Below, in pieces: positions 17,618 to 26,821 of a stretch of DNA of 64,000 bases (its first letter is position 1; each line of letters opens with the position of its first letter). Under the pieces are notes generated by a model that was not told the DNA's origin, did not search any database, and saw nothing but the letters and a program-made list of their open reading frames with translations. Location of the stretch: the NCBI RefSeq assembly GCF_025460835.1, contig NZ_JAMXAY010000012.1:36695-100694 (forward strand), in the 5' to 3' direction. A program made the position numbers and the translations under genes. This DNA comes from Parapedobacter soli. Lineage in GTDB: Bacteria; Bacteroidota; Bacteroidia; Sphingobacteriales; Sphingobacteriaceae.

Positions 17618-19192
17618 ATGAGAAAACTAGGATTAACATTATTGACCGCACTGGTAGGAGGCTTAATTGCCGTGGGCGGTTATAAGCTGTTTGAAAGCAA
17701 ACAGGAGAGCAGAATGTCGTTCGAAGAGCGGCAACAGTTACATTACGCCAGCAACCCGATGCCGAATGTGGTATCTTCCACCGGCAATCCAGACTTTACG
17801 CAGGCCGCTGCCATGGTGGCACCGGCCGTAGTCCACATTACCACCACCTACCCGGGCCGGTCTGGTTCCAGGGGCTCCGGTGCGCCCTTTGATTTATTCG
17901 AAGAATTTTTCGGCATACCCCGCCAGCAGCGGCAGCAACCGCGGTCGCAACCCCCTGCCCAAGCCACGGGATCGGGTGTCATCATTTCACAAGACGGCTA
18001 CATCGTAACGAACAACCACGTTGTGGAAGGCGCCAATAAAATAGAGGTCCAGCTCACGGACAAAAGGGTTGTCGAAGCCAAAGTGATAGGCCGCGACCCG
18101 AACACCGACCTTGCCCTGGTCAAAATCAACGAGAGCGGTCTTCCTTTCGTGAGGTTCGGCGATTCGGATAAAGTGCGCATCGGCGAATGGGTACTGGCCG
18201 TAGGTTATCCCCTTGGGTTGGAATCTACGGTAACGGCAGGGATTGTCAGCGCTACCGGCCGCTCTACGGGCATCATTGCCCGTGAGCTTCAACAGCGGCA
18301 GTACCAAGAGCGCGGCGGATACCCGCAATCAGACGATGAGCCCATCTTGAACACGGCTGTCGAATCATTCATCCAGACGGATGCGGTGATCAACAAGGGC
18401 AATAGCGGCGGGCCATTGGTCAATGCCGATGGCGAACTGATCGGTATCAACTCCAATATCATGACCCCCACGGGCACGTATGCCGGCTACGGCTTTGCCG
18501 TACCGGTCAATCTGGTCAAGAAAATATCAGATGATTTCATCAAATTCGGCCGGGTTAAACGCGGCTTGATCGGCATCACATTCCGCGAATTGGGCCCTGC
18601 CGCCGCAAAAGAACTGGAAATCGATGATGTGAACGGCTTATACATTATGGATGTTGTAGCCAAGGGGGCAGCAGAAGAAGCTGGTCTCAAGAAGGGGGAT
18701 ATCATCACGAAGCTGGATGGACGCACCGTCACTTCGTCTTCGGATTTGCAGGAACGCATCTATCGGTTGCGCCCCGGCGACAAGGTTAAACTCACCTACA
18801 AACGCGATGGTAAAGAACGCGATGTGACGGTGACACTGAAAGAAGACACCAGCTCATCAGAACGCGATAGGGACTCAGACAGCAGTGCAAAACGGAGCGC
18901 CACAGAAATCTACAATAAATTAGGCGCTGGCTTTGTGCCTGCAGACGATGCGAAAAAGAAGGAACTCGGTATCTCATCGGGCGTAGTGGTTACCCAAGTA
19001 CACCGCGACGGGTTATTTGATTACTTCAATGTGCAGCGCGGCTTGGTGATTACCCAGATAAACGGGCAGTCGGTTAACAGTGCCGACGACGTAGAATCCG
19101 CACTCGCCAATTCTGAGCGCGGCATCATCCACATCGTAGGTGTGCCGCAACGCGGTAGCCGGGTGGAACTCAGAATACCGATTGATTACTAA
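17618..19192 (+). CDS. degP: Periplasmic serine protease/chaperone of the DegP (HtrA/Do) family
   Basis: 524 residues from the ATG at 17618, which has ACAGGA just upstream. An in-frame ATG at 17582 would only add a polar tail before the signal sequence. A signal or anchor helix (LGLTLLTALVGGLIAVGGY) is followed by the trypsin-like domain with His134 (VTNNHVV), Asp164 (NTDLALV) and Ser263 (GNSGGP). Two PDZ domains follow, about 305-395 and 420-520. A Gln/Pro-rich insert (about 102-116) lies in the LA-loop region. It degrades or refolds damaged envelope proteins. Monocistronic, with its own promoter candidate and a strong terminator. Confidence 0.93.
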   Translation: MRKLGLTLLTALVGGLIAVGGYKLFESKQESRMSFEERQQLHYASNPMPNVVSSTGNPDFTQAAAMVAPAVVHITTTYPGRSGSRGSGAPFDLFEEFFGIPRQQRQQPRSQPPAQATGSGVIISQDGYIVTNNHVVEGANKIEVQLTDKRVVEAKVIGRDPNTDLALVKINESGLPFVRFGDSDKVRIGEWVLAVGYPLGLESTVTAGIVSATGRSTGIIARELQQRQYQERGGYPQSDDEPILNTAVESFIQTDAVINKGNSGGPLVNADGELIGINSNIMTPTGTYAGYGFAVPVNLVKKISDDFIKFGRVKRGLIGITFRELGPAAAKELEIDDVNGLYIMDVVAKGAAEEAGLKKGDIITKLDGRTVTSSSDLQERIYRLRPGDKVKLTYKRDGKERDVTVTLKEDTSSSERDRDSDSSAKRSATEIYNKLGAGFVPADDAKKKELGISSGVVVTQVHRDGLFDYFNVQRGLVITQINGQSVNSADDVESALANSERGIIHIVGVPQRGSRVELRIPIDY

Positions 19193-19210
19193 ACAACAAC
19201 ATTGATAAAC

Positions 19211-19247
19211 AAAAAAAGGTGTTCCGGTTTCCCGGAGCACCTTTTTT
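19211..19247 (+). terminator. Intrinsic terminator after degP
   Basis: A 16-bp stem (AAAAAAGGTGTTCCGG with its complement, one G-U pair) around a TTTC loop, ending in a T run. It can act in both directions and also lies downstream of the convergent bacilliredoxin gene. Confidence 0.85.
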
Positions 19248-19286
19248 GTTAACTAACTGTCGTGTAAATTACGTTAAGCCCACTGC

Positions 19287-19697
19287 TTAACAATATTCGT
19301 CAAAAGCAGCTACTAAGTTATCAGCAATCATCTGTGCAGGGCGTCCTTCGATCTGATGGCGCTCAATCATATGCACCAGCTTGCCGTCTTTAAACAACGC
19401 CATAGCGGGCGACGAGGGCGGATAAGGTAACATATAAGAACGCGCCCGATCTACGGCGTCTTTTTCCATCCCGGCAAACACCGTTACCACCTTATCAGGG
19501 TGTTTCTCATTTTTTATAGCCGTTACGGCAGCGGGGCGTGCATTAGAAGCCGCACAACCACATACCGAGTTAACCACTACGAATACAGTACCTTCCTGTT
19601 TGATGGCTGTATCTACCTCTTCGGGTGTTTTCAATTCTTCAAAACCTACACGGGTAAGTTCATCGCGCATCGGCGCTACCAAGTATTCTGGATACAT
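19287..19697 (-). CDS. Bacilliredoxin, BrxA/BrxB (YphP/YqiW) family
   Basis: 136 residues, full length. The family hallmark Cys-Gly-Cys is at residues 46-48 in VNSVCGCAASNARPA, and HMIERHQIEGR lies near the C-terminus. These proteins remove bacillithiol or related thiols from oxidised protein cysteines. It has a well-formed promoter of its own. Confidence 0.9.
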   Translation of the reverse strand: MYPEYLVAPMRDELTRVGFEELKTPEEVDTAIKQEGTVFVVVNSVCGCAASNARPAAVTAIKNEKHPDKVVTVFAGMEKDAVDRARSYMLPYPPSSPAMALFKDGKLVHMIERHQIEGRPAQMIADNLVAAFDEYC

Positions 19698-19734
19698 TGT
19701 TCAGTCCTTTCTGTTAGTTTACTCAAATTCCCAG

Positions 19735-19766
19735 CAAAGATAACGCAATATAGCTGCCATAACAAA
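19735..19766 (-). promoter_or_regulatory. Promoter of the bacilliredoxin gene
   Basis: On the minus strand TTTG (19763-19766), 20 bases, then TATCTTTG (19735-19742), a perfect Bacteroidota promoter 37 bases before the ATG. The rest of the 19767-19935 gap shows nothing I can name. Confidence 0.7.
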
Positions 19767-19935
19767 CCGCTGTTTCACTGAAATGTCAGAATTCATGTAT
19801 CACCGGCAATATGCAAATGGATAACATGTATTTTTTCAAACCCGATCCCGATTTTGTTCTTATTTTCTTACATCCTAACAAACCGAGAAGCGATCGTGAA
19901 TGCTGCAATGATGTGCGCCATTGGCAGCGAGAAGC

Positions 19936-20859
19936 TCAGTTGCCCAAAGCAAACGTTGCAATAACGGGATAATGGTCCGAAAATGCGTCAGCCACCCCGG
20001 TGTTGACAATCGTTGCATCCGTACATTGCGTTGCGAGCGACGGACTGACGAGGATAAAATCCAGCCGCTCGCGGATGGGGATAAGTGATTCCCGTGTACG
20101 GACGGGGTTGAAATGCAACGGGGACGGAAAACTAAACCGATCGCTGCCATCCACGAACCGCTCGCACACATCGATTAAAGGAAAAGCCAAGAAAGTGGCC
20201 ATTACGCTGTAATCAAGCTGGCCGTAGCTGAGCGTTTGACGGGTTTTTGGCTTCCGTTCTGCGTCTAACTGATTATACCACTTCATAAGCTCTGGATACT
20301 GCTTATCCAAGTGCGCGTCAAACGGCGAATGTGCATTAAAATCGCCTAAGACCACGTACTTTTCGTTAGACAACGATAGGTTTTTGCGCATGTACCGGGT
20401 AATCCTGGCAGATTCGCGAAGCCGCGTAGCGAAATCAGACGGGCATAAGTGGACCACGAAAAAGTCCGTACCATGGGTAGTCACATGCAGCATGCCGTGC
20501 CAAAGCCCTTCAATCATTTTCTTCTTGACGGTAATCGGCTTGTTGGAGGTCAGTCCAACAGGGAAGCCGTCCGCCTTCAATATAACCGCATAGTCATGCC
20601 CCCATGTGGCGGCGAGCTCCTGAAGTGTCTTGTCGGTAAAGCCGCAAAGCTCCTGCAGGGCGACCACATCGGGCTGCTGCGAAGCAACCCACGCCCCTAG
20701 TGCTTGGGCACGTGCCTTATCCCTACCGTAATCAAAGCCGTTATAAACGTTGTAGCTCATTACTTTTAACGGCTGAGCCGACCGTGCCCCGGGTTGTGCT
20801 CCTGCCGCATGCGCAACCAGCATTAAGAACATGAGCCCCCTTATAATTCGATGTTTCAT
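19936..20859 (-). CDS. Secreted endonuclease/exonuclease/phosphatase (EEP) family protein
   Basis: 307 residues from the ATG at 20859, where a good signal peptide begins (MKHRIIRGLMFLMLVAHAAGAQ). An in-frame ATG at 20925 overlaps the upstream stop in an ATGA arrangement and would add 22 residues, so coupling through that codon is possible. EEP motifs: VMSYNVYNG, ALQELCG, VVLGDFNAHSPFD, and SDHYPVIATF at the end. The fold covers DNases, sphingomyelinases and sugar or lipid phosphatases, so the substrate is open. It is the last gene of the five-gene AraC-controlled operon encoding secreted proteins, suggesting that a phosphodiester or phosphomonoester in the target material is cleaved outside the cytoplasm. 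Confidence 0.75.
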   Translation of the reverse strand: MKHRIIRGLMFLMLVAHAAGAQPGARSAQPLKVMSYNVYNGFDYGRDKARAQALGAWVASQQPDVVALQELCGFTDKTLQELAATWGHDYAVILKADGFPVGLTSNKPITVKKKMIEGLWHGMLHVTTHGTDFFVVHLCPSDFATRLRESARITRYMRKNLSLSNEKYVVLGDFNAHSPFDAHLDKQYPELMKWYNQLDAERKPKTRQTLSYGQLDYSVMATFLAFPLIDVCERFVDGSDRFSFPSPLHFNPVRTRESLIPIRERLDFILVSPSLATQCTDATIVNTGVADAFSDHYPVIATFALGN

Positions 20860-20921
20860 AATTCTGACGTACATAATAAAACCCACCTGTCTTCCATTTG
20901 CCGAATGCCCGTATCTGAGCA

Positions 20922-22175
20922 TCATTGCGTATCGTCGGCTTTATCAAGACCGTCGTTTCGCCAGACATGCAAATACGGATACTTGTCCCATCCAATACTG
21001 ATGATGTCCAACGTGCCGTTTCCATCAAGATCGGCCACACGTGCGCCGAGGTGCCCCTCTTTGCCCGTATCCACCAGGTTTTCGGTGAAATTGCCCGTGC
21101 CGTCGTTTCTCCAAATTTGAAGTTTTAGGGCTTTCCCCTTATGCTCAGCCACGATGATATCCATATGGCCGTCGTTGTCCATGTCCGCCACATCCATATT
21201 ATTCATCGAGTACTGGGTCACGACGGTGTGCCGCTCCCAACCTCCATTGGTGAGGTCAACAGACTGTTCAAACCAAAAGAGGTTCGCATCGGGCTCCCGT
21301 CCGGGATACCGTTCTTCCGATACCACGACGTCGGCTTTGCCGTCGCCGTTCATGTCTGCCACAGCAATCCGGTCTGCGTCAAACAAGGTTTGTCCGATCG
21401 GGAAAGATTCCCAGTTCCCCTGGCCATTTCCCGGATTCTTCCACCAAAAAATTTCCATACCACTCCCCTCGTCTTCTCCCTGCCGCCGCCCGGCCGCGAT
21501 ATCCAGCAGCCCATCGCCGTCGATATCGCCGACACCGAACCCTTCGTCTGATGCGTCGGGCGCGGCGTGGGTCATCGGCCAATACCCTTCGTGCCGGCTG
21601 ATATCATCCGGGATCTCAAAATAATAAATACCCTCGCCGGTCGCGAGCATAACCTCTTTGCTCCCCCCGGGTATGATCTGGGCATTGGCATATCCCTGTC
21701 CATTCACATGGCCGGTGGCGGGCACTTCACCGATCTGTACACCTTGCCAGGCACTTCCCTGTTCATCCAGGGCCTTGAACCAATATACGGCCGGAAGGGC
21801 TGTTGCAATGATGCCGCCATATTGATGCCCCTTCACATCGACAAACAACATCCCGTCCACATTCATCCCCAGGTCTATCCGATGCCAGTGTTCCGTCATA
21901 TCGCCGCCCGGATTTTGGTAAAAATAGCGGCCGGCGACGATATCCTTGAAACCATCGCCCGTTACGTCCGCCATATCAAGCCCGAAATAGCGCAACCATT
22001 CGGGCTGTGCCCAGTCGCCCCACTTCGCACGTTGATCATCTACCTGGATGTAATGCCATTGATTAAGTGAAACAATAGGTTGTGAATCACGATTGCCGGT
22101 CGCGGTACCGCACCGATATGCGCTGGCCGTCACGACCAACAGCACCATCCAAGTTGTAATGTTTAATTTTCTCAT
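20922..22175 (-). CDS. Secreted FG-GAP/VCBS-repeat protein (beta-propeller), paralog of the next upstream gene
   Basis: 417 residues with a signal sequence and Cys22 as a possible lipidation site (weak lipobox AYRC). At least five calcium-binding-like repeats are visible: DVTGDGFKDIVAG, DIDGDGLLDIAAG, DMNGDGKADVVVS, DMDNDGHMDIIVA and DLDGNGTLDIISI. Such repeats build integrin-type propellers used for binding glycans or as lyase scaffolds. No catalytic motif is recognised. It is three bases downstream of another VCBS protein and just before the EEP gene, inside the AraC-regulated operon. Confidence 0.75.
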   Translation of the reverse strand: MRKLNITTWMVLLVVTASAYRCGTATGNRDSQPIVSLNQWHYIQVDDQRAKWGDWAQPEWLRYFGLDMADVTGDGFKDIVAGRYFYQNPGGDMTEHWHRIDLGMNVDGMLFVDVKGHQYGGIIATALPAVYWFKALDEQGSAWQGVQIGEVPATGHVNGQGYANAQIIPGGSKEVMLATGEGIYYFEIPDDISRHEGYWPMTHAAPDASDEGFGVGDIDGDGLLDIAAGRRQGEDEGSGMEIFWWKNPGNGQGNWESFPIGQTLFDADRIAVADMNGDGKADVVVSEERYPGREPDANLFWFEQSVDLTNGGWERHTVVTQYSMNNMDVADMDNDGHMDIIVAEHKGKALKLQIWRNDGTGNFTENLVDTGKEGHLGARVADLDGNGTLDIISIGWDKYPYLHVWRNDGLDKADDTQ

Positions 22176-22178
22176 GAA

Positions 22179-23477
22179 TTAATTACTTGTTTTTATCCCT
22201 TTGTTTATCCAAATATCCACCCGGGGTGCCTTCCAGTTATAAGGTTTCCCCAAAATATCGGGCAAACCATCCCCATTAAGGTCGACCATAACGCCCTCAT
22301 GCAAGCCAAAACCCGAATGGATACGCATTTCCGCGAAGTTACCCTGTCCATCGCCAAACAATACCCGGGTCTTTGGGTCTGGGTTTTTACCCAATTGCAT
22401 TTCCGCGAGGAAGACATCCAGGTGCCCGTCGCCGTTCAAATCGAGGACGGTAATGGAGTGGCCATCCATCACGTTTTCAATCAATATTTTACTCTTCCAG
22501 ACGCCACGCTGCCATTCGTACAGCACCAACGGCGCCGTGCCATCCCCAGCAATCAGCAACACTTCCGGCCGGCCACCTTCAATAAAATCACCTACGGCAG
22601 TCCGCGTAAACGCATATCCGGCGTCAATGATGTTTGGGCGGAACGTGGTCCCCTCGATGTGTTTGAACCACCGGCCGCCGCCCACGATATCCGGCTGACC
22701 ATCACCATCGATATCGATCGTGGCCAAGCCCTCGTGTTCGTTTGTTTTGCGCCAGCCCGGATAGGAGCCTCGCTGTTCCATTTCGCTGTCAGCACTCCAT
22801 TGGTAAATGGGTACGCAGTTCCAGGGTTGAGTTTGCTTGGGGTCGTCAGGAATCTTCGCTAAGAATAAGGTCGTGCCCCCCTGGTTCCAAAAAACCAATT
22901 CGGTTTTCCCGTCGCCGTCAACATCCTCAAAAAGCTGGTCGTGATGTTTCGGCGCCCCACCGTCTTTAATCAAGCGGCGTACCCAAGGTTTGTCCGGGTC
23001 ATAATTCGGATACGGATTTTCCCACCACCAGAGCTGGTTGCTCTGGCTGTCGCCCCCGAACACGATGTCCAGATCGCCGTCGCCATCGATATCATAAAAC
23101 GCCGATCCCGCCTCGATGGGCAAACGCTCTTGGTCGACAACGTAACGGTCCCATCCGGTCGCCGTTCTCCGGTACCACACCACCGCCGGCGCCTCCGAGC
23201 GCTCGGCAATGATAAAATCATTGATGCCGTCCTGGTCGACGTCCATCACCAACGTTGCGGTCTGTTGGTTACCCGCATTCGGCGTGGGAAAATCACCATG
23301 CGCAGTAGAAACGTGCTCCCAAGTATATTCAAGATTCGATTTCGCTAACTGGGTTTTTGACGTATCCCGTACATGGATTCCTGTTAAATCGCCTTGAGAA
23401 GGTGCGGCATGGGTTAGCGTAGGGGTGATGCATGCAACATATAGCCCTAGGGCCGCTTTTGTGATGTTTGATAACAT
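22179..23477 (-). CDS. Secreted FG-GAP/VCBS-repeat protein (beta-propeller)
   Basis: 432 residues with a cleavable signal (ALGLYVACITPTLTHAAPS). Six repeats are visible: DVDQDGINDFIIA, DIDGDGDLDIVFG, DVDGDGKTELVFW, DIDGDGQPDIVGG, DLNGDGHLDVFLA and DLNGDGLPDILGK, consistent with a six- to seven-bladed propeller with calcium sites. It and the following 417-residue gene look like an old tandem duplication. Likely extracellular; its ligand or enzymatic activity is not evident. Confidence 0.75.
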   Translation of the reverse strand: MLSNITKAALGLYVACITPTLTHAAPSQGDLTGIHVRDTSKTQLAKSNLEYTWEHVSTAHGDFPTPNAGNQQTATLVMDVDQDGINDFIIAERSEAPAVVWYRRTATGWDRYVVDQERLPIEAGSAFYDIDGDGDLDIVFGGDSQSNQLWWWENPYPNYDPDKPWVRRLIKDGGAPKHHDQLFEDVDGDGKTELVFWNQGGTTLFLAKIPDDPKQTQPWNCVPIYQWSADSEMEQRGSYPGWRKTNEHEGLATIDIDGDGQPDIVGGGRWFKHIEGTTFRPNIIDAGYAFTRTAVGDFIEGGRPEVLLIAGDGTAPLVLYEWQRGVWKSKILIENVMDGHSITVLDLNGDGHLDVFLAEMQLGKNPDPKTRVLFGDGQGNFAEMRIHSGFGLHEGVMVDLNGDGLPDILGKPYNWKAPRVDIWINKGIKTSN

Positions 23478-23517
23478 AATGGTACTATTAAAACGTCGTA
23501 TAATCGGGTTGTTCGGT

Positions 23518-24798
23518 TTATTTCGTGCTTTTTATTACTAATTCAGGTCCGGGCAACAAGACCTCAATGCCATGATGCTCCGTATCCGAAAGCAACTCAA
23601 TCGTATTCTCCCCCGCCCGAATCCATGCGGGGTCCAATTCGAAAATACGATATATCACATCATGTGCACTTTTACCGCTGGCCAACTGCAGCGGAACGCC
23701 ATTGAATTTAAAATGATCTTTTACCCCCCCTTCGCCGCCGTCCCATATCAGGATGTGTAATTCGGCTTTATCAATCTTACCCGGAACCACATCCGCCACG
23801 ATGGTGCACGTATTCAGTTTATTCGCCCGCGACCAAAAGGGAACGGGCAGGTCGTGCGACCGAAACCTATCGATGCGGGTATCGGTGCGCACTGGTATTT
23901 TCAGACCGGTCGTCTCTGGGGTGAGGTAACTGATGCGATCCCGGTCTTTGAAGTGGACCTCAGCCTTCACCTTAACGCCATGCTGCGGTTTGAGCATTGC
24001 CGTGTTCCACACCACGTTGAACGGTGCCGTGTCGCTGCGGCCCAGGTGATGTTGCGGCACCTTGCGTTTAGTATATCCATGCCAGTCCGTCTCCAATCCA
24101 TTTCCATTCTCGTCAAAGCCTTCGTAATAGCCATAATACTCCACGTAGTCGATTTCTGCGTCATGCATTTCCGACAGGGCGAGCTGCAATTCAATAGCAT
24201 CGGCCGATTGGACCGTGGCGACCACACTCGCTTCAAAGCCCTGCAGTCCGGCCGCAACCAAATCGGTATGCTCCCCTTTCAACGTGAGCACCAAGCACGC
24301 GTTGTCCATCAGGAAATGGCCCCAAAAGGAAAACCCCGCCTGACACGAAAACTGAAATACATTGTATCCGTTGACCAGATCCGTTATCTCCACCGGAATC
24401 AGTGGATAATGATACGTGCAGTGTCCTTTCGCGGTGCCCACCTCCGGAATCGCGTAGGTACTTCGTCCATTAACGGTCATGGCTTTAGCGGCAGTTCCGG
24501 GATGCCCTCCCCACAGCTCCAAATATAGGGCGGCACTCTCGATTTGGTCCAGCTCCTCTTCTGCCAATACTTGAATCATTCCATTGCCACGCGCTTCGAC
24601 TCGTTTACCATACAGGGGATGCAACATGATATCCGGGGAGCTTACCCGGATGGATTGGTTGAAGTTCGGATTGCCATGTTCGAGGCCCTGTTGATACCAG
24701 TACCGTTTGATGAACTGGCCCGGAGTAGTCTCTTGGGCATGAAGTGTTGTGCTCAGCAGTGCAATAAGTGCAATCGCAGCAAAAGATATTCTTTTCAT
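23518..24798 (-). CDS. Secreted protein of unknown family, beta-rich
   Basis: 426 residues with a clear signal peptide (AAIALIALLSTTLHAQ). No family recognised. It is predicted to be mostly beta: segments such as AALYLELWGGHPGTAAKAMTVNGR and AELHILIWDGGEGGVKDHFKFNGVPL alternate with an ITDLVNGYNVFQFSC motif. Two related half-domains seem present (about 60-170 and 330-425), each pairing an N...NGxxL hairpin with GxNxxxL, in the manner of galactose-binding-like jelly rolls. It sits second in the AraC-regulated operon of secreted proteins, so binding or processing of the inducing material is the likely job. The duplication is my reading and should be treated as tentative. Confidence 0.6.
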   Translation of the reverse strand: MKRISFAAIALIALLSTTLHAQETTPGQFIKRYWYQQGLEHGNPNFNQSIRVSSPDIMLHPLYGKRVEARGNGMIQVLAEEELDQIESAALYLELWGGHPGTAAKAMTVNGRSTYAIPEVGTAKGHCTYHYPLIPVEITDLVNGYNVFQFSCQAGFSFWGHFLMDNACLVLTLKGEHTDLVAAGLQGFEASVVATVQSADAIELQLALSEMHDAEIDYVEYYGYYEGFDENGNGLETDWHGYTKRKVPQHHLGRSDTAPFNVVWNTAMLKPQHGVKVKAEVHFKDRDRISYLTPETTGLKIPVRTDTRIDRFRSHDLPVPFWSRANKLNTCTIVADVVPGKIDKAELHILIWDGGEGGVKDHFKFNGVPLQLASGKSAHDVIYRIFELDPAWIRAGENTIELLSDTEHHGIEVLLPGPELVIKSTK

Positions 24799-24834
24799 GG
24801 TTGTGTCGAAATAATCGTTAATTATCGTGTTTGT

Positions 24835-25719
24835 TTAATGCAAATTCGATTTATGCCTGTGCATTTGCTCGATGCAAGCTGCCGCCCACTCATGGTCTTC
24901 TTGGGTTATAATTTTACGTTCAAGAAAGCCAAACCTGAACGTGACATTTTCCGCAGTCATCAGCGACTGGGCACCCGTACCCCTACCAAAACCAAAAACA
25001 ACCATCCCGTCTTCCGCATCTTTACCTGCACCGCTATTCCCCATGTAAGAAAAAATGTCGTTCAAGTGATCGTGTTCTTGCTGGGCCACAAAAAAGACCC
25101 GGTTTGTTTCTTGGTCGCCGAAGTAAGCCCACTGCCAAGTATCCGCAATGCTTTCACCATGGTTCAATGAAGGCACTTCATATCGCGGTCCGCCAAGATC
25201 AGTTCCCCAATATTTGAGGTAAGGGTTAAAACTACCGGCAACCGGCCCCTCGTACAAAAACCAATAGCTATGGTTTGGATCCGTCCGTTCCATGGTGAGT
25301 TCGACATGGTCATCATGAAACCTCCATAACCAAACCCACTTTCCGCTTTTGCTTTTCGTACGAATGGCGTTGCTATCGATCTGCTCGCTTATACATTGGT
25401 CAAACCCGGGGTGCCCTGCGCCGCCGTCATCAGAGCGGAAAACAAAATTCGGGAGACCGCGAAAACCTCCCGAGGCACCATCAGGCACCTTGGCGTGAGG
25501 GCTACCATTGTAATGCACCCAATCTATCCCATCGCAATCGATTATGCTCGATAATCCACCCCCGGCTTTATCCAAGTAATAAATCGCCGACTCGGTCGAT
25601 ACCACAAAATGCGACCTATCATTATAGATTTCTTCTTCGATGGTAAGCGGATTGCCCGACAACAAATTTATAACCATGCAAAACGCCAAGCTACCGAGGG
25701 ATGTTTCCATAAATGCCAA
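24835..25719 (-). CDS. Secreted protein of unknown family, first gene of the AraC-regulated operon
   Basis: 294 residues. The N-terminus is hydrophobic (GSLAFCMVINLLSG) and may be a signal; the ATG at 25719 or the one three codons later (METSL) could start it. The body alternates beta strands with Trp-rich stretches (KWVWLWRFHDDHVELTMERTD, SYWFLYEGPVAGSF), reminiscent of galactose-mutarotase-like or lyase beta-sandwich folds, but I see no signature that settles it. It is directly downstream of the promoter/operator at 25804-25870. Its position as lead gene suggests an important role at the start of substrate use. Confidence 0.6.
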   Translation of the reverse strand: MAFMETSLGSLAFCMVINLLSGNPLTIEEEIYNDRSHFVVSTESAIYYLDKAGGGLSSIIDCDGIDWVHYNGSPHAKVPDGASGGFRGLPNFVFRSDDGGAGHPGFDQCISEQIDSNAIRTKSKSGKWVWLWRFHDDHVELTMERTDPNHSYWFLYEGPVAGSFNPYLKYWGTDLGGPRYEVPSLNHGESIADTWQWAYFGDQETNRVFFVAQQEHDHLNDIFSYMGNSGAGKDAEDGMVVFGFGRGTGAQSLMTAENVTFRFGFLERKIITQEDHEWAAACIEQMHRHKSNLH

Positions 25720-25803
25720 TAATTTAATCCAATTAATTTAAAAGCAATACATTTTGCCAGCTGATGCACTATTAATCAAGGGCATCAAGCTTATTACTTT
25801 AGA

Positions 25804-25870
25804 CAAAGATAGGATACCTGAAGACGGCCGACTAACATTATTTTGGTATTAATATGAATTATATTGAATC
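25804..25870 (-). promoter_or_regulatory. Promoter and AraC-type operator A for the 25719-19936 operon
   Basis: On the + strand: CAAAGATA at 25804-25811 (minus TATCTTTG), CTAA at 25832-25835 (minus TTAG, one mismatch to TTTG, spacer 20), half-site TATTTTGG at 25839-25846, 13 bases, and half-site TATATTGAATC at 25860-25870. The half-sites are direct repeats 21 bp apart and end just upstream of the -33 element, the place for a class II activator. The same geometry recurs at 32789 and 43433. A further TATATTGG at 25878 may serve the divergent araC gene. Confidence 0.8.
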
Positions 25871-25924
25871 GATTTCCTATATTGGTGCTTTTTATTAGTT
25901 ATTATTGTTCAAACTAATCGACTT

Positions 25925-26821
25925 ATGAACCCTATTTTAGAAAAGGTCACTGTCAGCTCCAACAGCTCCTTTGCACTTAAAGAAGAAATTCTTCCACACA
26001 TCAAGATTGGATGGCATTTCCATCCCGAATACGAGCTGACGCTTTTTACAGAAAGTGTTGGGAAGCGATTTGTCGGCGACCACACCGATAGTTTCGGGCC
26101 GGGCGATTTATTACTGATCGGACCTCACTTGCCACATTACATGCGTAACGATGAAATCTATTACCGAAACGACTCTGATTTACGGATCAGGGCTATAGTG
26201 GTTCATTTTACCGAGGACTTTATCGGCGGTCAATTCTTTGATATTCCCGAGATGGGTATGGTAAAAAAATTATTGAACAATTCGCTTCGGGGAATCCATA
26301 TTTATGGAGAAACCCAACAGGTGGTAGCGAAGAAAATGGAAGAACTATTGACCGTAGAAGGTTATGAGCGTCTTATCTGCCTGCTGGACATTCTTCAGCT
26401 GATCGCCCACTCCAGTGAGCAACGTATGTTATCGTCAATAGGGTATGAAAATTCATTCTCACTTAACGATGCGGATCGGATCAACAGTGTATTCGAATAC
26501 GTGTTGCAGCACTTTACTGAAGACATAAGCTTAGCTGAAGTGGCGGCCCACGTACATATGAACGCCTCTGCTTTTTGTAAATTTTTTAAAAGTCGGACCG
26601 GCAAGACATTCACCTATATTCTCAATGAAATAAGGATTGGGCATGCTTGCAGGCTATTTATTGAACAAGACATCTCCGTATCAGAGGTCTGTTATGCATG
26701 CGGTTATAATAGTCTATCGTATTTTAACCGAAAGTTCAAGCTGATTACGAAATATTCGCCGATGGACTATCGCCGACGTTTTTATCACGAACCAAATGCC
26801 GCAGCACTCACCCTTGGCTAG
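25925..26821 (+). CDS. AraC-family transcription activator of the catabolic locus
   Basis: 298 residues. The N-terminal part is a cupin sensor domain (IGWHFHPEYELTLF, GPGDLLLIGPHLPHYMRND). The C-terminal 100 residues hold two helix-turn-helix units: ISLAEVAAHVHMNASAFCKFFKSRTGKTF and ISVSEVCYACGYNSLSYFNRKFKLITKYSPMDYR. It is divergent from the five-gene secreted-protein operon, with operator A between them, and two further operators of identical layout lie before the SusCD operon and the enzyme operon. The ligand is probably a sugar or sugar acid bound by the cupin. The 3' end of the gene forms one arm of a terminator hairpin. Confidence 0.88.
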   Translation: MNPILEKVTVSSNSSFALKEEILPHIKIGWHFHPEYELTLFTESVGKRFVGDHTDSFGPGDLLLIGPHLPHYMRNDEIYYRNDSDLRIRAIVVHFTEDFIGGQFFDIPEMGMVKKLLNNSLRGIHIYGETQQVVAKKMEELLTVEGYERLICLLDILQLIAHSSEQRMLSSIGYENSFSLNDADRINSVFEYVLQHFTEDISLAEVAAHVHMNASAFCKFFKSRTGKTFTYILNEIRIGHACRLFIEQDISVSEVCYACGYNSLSYFNRKFKLITKYSPMDYRRRFYHEPNAAALTLG

